A stretch of DNA of 64,000 nt from Macrotrachela quadricornifera. Lineage: Eukaryota; Rotifera; Eurotatoria; Philodinida; Philodinidae. Shown piece by piece: positions 62,133 through 64,000 of the stretch (positions are counted from its first letter, which is position 1; every line of letters begins with the position of its first letter). The translations under genes and the position numbers were made by a program. The stretch spans positions 54,651-118,650 of the forward strand of contig JAJEKB010020623.1 in assembly GCA_022393335.1 (NCBI GenBank), read 5' to 3'. Below the pieces are notes generated by a model, which saw only the letters and a program-made list of their open reading frames with translations, was not told the DNA's origin and ran no database searches.

Positions 62133-64000
62133 ATGGCTGAAGCTACAACAGCAGGCTTCCAACATTGTGTCGAACGAATTACTGATATTGATAAGGAACC
62201 ACTGGAAATGTTGATACCAATCAGCGGTTATGCTAGAGAACCATTCGTTTCTCTGGAAGACGCTGTGCTTCCATTGGTTTCATTATTGCCAGAGATCCAA
62301 AGTTATGCTTATGTGGCCAAAGAGAGATGTAAAAAACCTAGCGATGGACTTACCTCAGATGAATCAGCTGCAATTATGGTCTACACAATGCAATGGGAAC
62401 CACCAGAAGAATGTCTTTATATAGCTTTAAATGATATGTTACGGCAATCAAAAAGACAACTCAAGCCATGGTTACGTTATTTAAAATTATTATTCTCTGG
62501 TCTTGAACGTCTACCATCGGCTCGTGGTCGGACACTGCTGCGCGGTGTCAAATTGAATTTAAGCCAGCAATACAAAAACAAGAAGAGTATTGTATGGTGG
62601 GGATTTTCTTCATGTACCTTGTCGATCGAGGTGCTGCAATCAGAACAATTCTTAGGCAAGAAAGGTACTCGAACAATGTTTATGATCGAGTGCGAATCGG
62701 GCAAAGATATCCGTAAGCACTCTTTCTTTGCTACTGAAGATGAGGTGTTAATCTTGGCTGCTACTCAATTCGAAGTTGTTGGGTGTTTGGATCAAGGTAA
62801 CGGTCTTCACATTATTCAACTCAAGGAAACCAAGCCACCTCATCCATTGCGTCAAACAGTGCATCCAATCTCGGCTTCAACTGCGGTAACTTGATCTTTT
62901 CTGTCTTAATAATAAAATATCGGCATTATTTCTGTAGCAATACGGCGACTATTCTTCATCTATTCAACCAATACTAAGCACAGGTATGAACTGAAAATAG
63001 TCTATCAAAGATAAGCGTCTGCAGCATGTTCTATATTGTAACAATATAGATGACTGTAATTTTTCTCATAGGTATAACCAAAAAGGAACACAATGAACTT
63101 TCAACCTCTATGGCCCAAATGCATGTAGATTCAGCACCAAAATATGGTCATAGTAAGTTAATAGTTTTAAAGTCTTTTATGAATTAGATACATATGAGAA
63201 GTTTATGACTATAGATCATCATAGCTGCACCTGTATTATGTAAAGATTTATATATTGATTTGAATGATTTTCGTTAATAAATTGTTGCACACGATATGAT
63301 GTAATAGTCTCTTACCAAAGCTGCCTTTGCACAAGGAATATTCATTGAGATGAATGTGATACTGCGTTGTACTAAAACAGATTATAGATAGTTTGAATGG
63401 ATTGAAAGACTTTCACTGGAATATTTAAAGTCATATTCTTGATCTCATAAAAAATGAAATCAGAACATGATACAAAGTATTCACATTTGAAAGGCGGTAT
63501 GTGCTGTAAAACATCAGATTAAGAAAATCTTCTACTACAACTAACCCAACTAAGATCTTTAGCAGTCACCATTCGATGAACACTGAACATTTAGAGGAAT
63601 TCAGTCCTTATTGTTGGAAGCGTTCATCTAGTTGAAATATATTTTTCTATTTAAGAAGCTACTCAACCCAAGCCAAAATTAACATCAACTAGTACCGTAC
63701 CAAAACCAATCGCAGCACCGGCTTACAGTGGTGAGTGCATTATTCTGAGGATGAAATTGATCTGTGATGCATATTAGATATAGACTAAGTATGATCGTAG
63801 ATATTTTTTTTTGTTTTTTTGAAATGAACAATAGTTGTAAATGCATCCTCGTCTAGATAAAATTGTTCATGTCTTTAAAAGACAATAGTGAAAAAATAAC
63901 TTGAGCGATATCATCTTACATTTTTCCAAGACAAAATCTTGATATTTTTTGTTTAGAAAAACAAGAATTTGCTCCAAGTGGTACTTACAAACAACTGGAT
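62133..64000 (+). CDS. ADP-ribosyltransferase (R-S-ExE class), 3' end outside window
   Basis: This mono-ADP-ribosyltransferase transfers ADP-ribose from NAD+ to protein (usually arginine) side chains; the target is unknown. Exons are 62133-62885, 62938-62983, 63072-63152, 63656-63730 and 63957-64000 (continuing). The first exon (251 aa) holds the whole catalytic domain: the NAD-binding Arg137 in [11 protein letters not shown], the S-T/S-S-like strand in WWGFSSCT (159-162), and the ARTT loop with the ExE pair Glu202/Glu204 in [29 protein letters not shown] closes the domain. The upstream [20 protein letters not shown] and YVALN-like segments are characteristic of the large bdelloid ART family. 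The following small exons encode a Pro/Ser/Thr-rich linker ([20 protein letters not shown]) that probably leads to another module beyond the window. No signal peptide is seen, so a cytosolic location is likely. The start is the first ATG fitting the family N terminus. Confidence 0.9.

Noticed and set aside
1..64000. tRNA, rRNA and CRISPR signals
   Set aside because: Scanning by eye for B-box-like GGTTCRA motifs, conserved rRNA segments and evenly spaced repeat-spacer arrays found none. The tandem arrays lack unique spacers.

Overview
The window is AT-rich animal DNA. Its genes are split by very short GT-AG introns (about 50-65 nt), its intergenic DNA is poly(A/T)-rich, and it carries lineage-expanded families typical of bdelloid rotifers: an R-S-ExE ADP-ribosyltransferase, many small rhodopsin-type GPCRs, a giant LDLa/EGF-ectodomain GPCR and a rotifer-style F-box protein. 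A bdelloid (Adineta/Rotaria-like) is therefore the most likely source. This is inferred from gene content and intron style, not from a database match.

Layout. Positions 1-753 hold the end of a peptide-receptor-like GPCR. Positions 754-8000 have no intact gene and are packed with inverted-repeat elements: a diverged inverted array (1.86-3.7 kb), a foldback (3.74-4.56 kb), a 1.06-kb element with about 228-bp terminal inverted repeats, and a 103-bp hairpin MITE. Positions 8.2-12.7 kb carry three tandem sigma-like glutathione S-transferase genes, the first two nearly identical. Positions 14.4-33.5 kb hold a GPCR pseudogene, a Kruppel-like factor (KLF), a small secreted cysteine-containing protein, an SLC25A51-type mitochondrial carrier, a MECA-like GPCR, a 4.6-kb LDLa/EGF GPCR gene whose seven-TM domain is broken by a stop and frameshifts, and an intact orphan GPCR. 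Another foldback sits at 34.2-34.8 kb.

Positions 36.1-49.7 kb are one large gene, VPS13 (bridge-like lipid transfer protein), cut by several dozen short introns. No break was found in the parts translated.

Positions 49.7-61.8 kb are gene-poor: an F-box pseudogene, a decayed Tc1/mariner-type transposase, two foldbacks, degenerate tandem repeats, and a proposed 2.1-kb TIR-bounded unit enclosing 51-bp and about 92-bp tandem arrays. The right edge (62.1 kb onward) is the 5' part of a bdelloid-type ADP-ribosyltransferase gene.

The genes are unrelated single loci (detoxification, membrane lipid transfer, mitochondrial NAD transport, chemosensation, ADP-ribosylation) and do not form one pathway. 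The most unusual material is the set of structurally diverse inverted-repeat elements in the flanks and the GPCR genes caught at different stages of decay.
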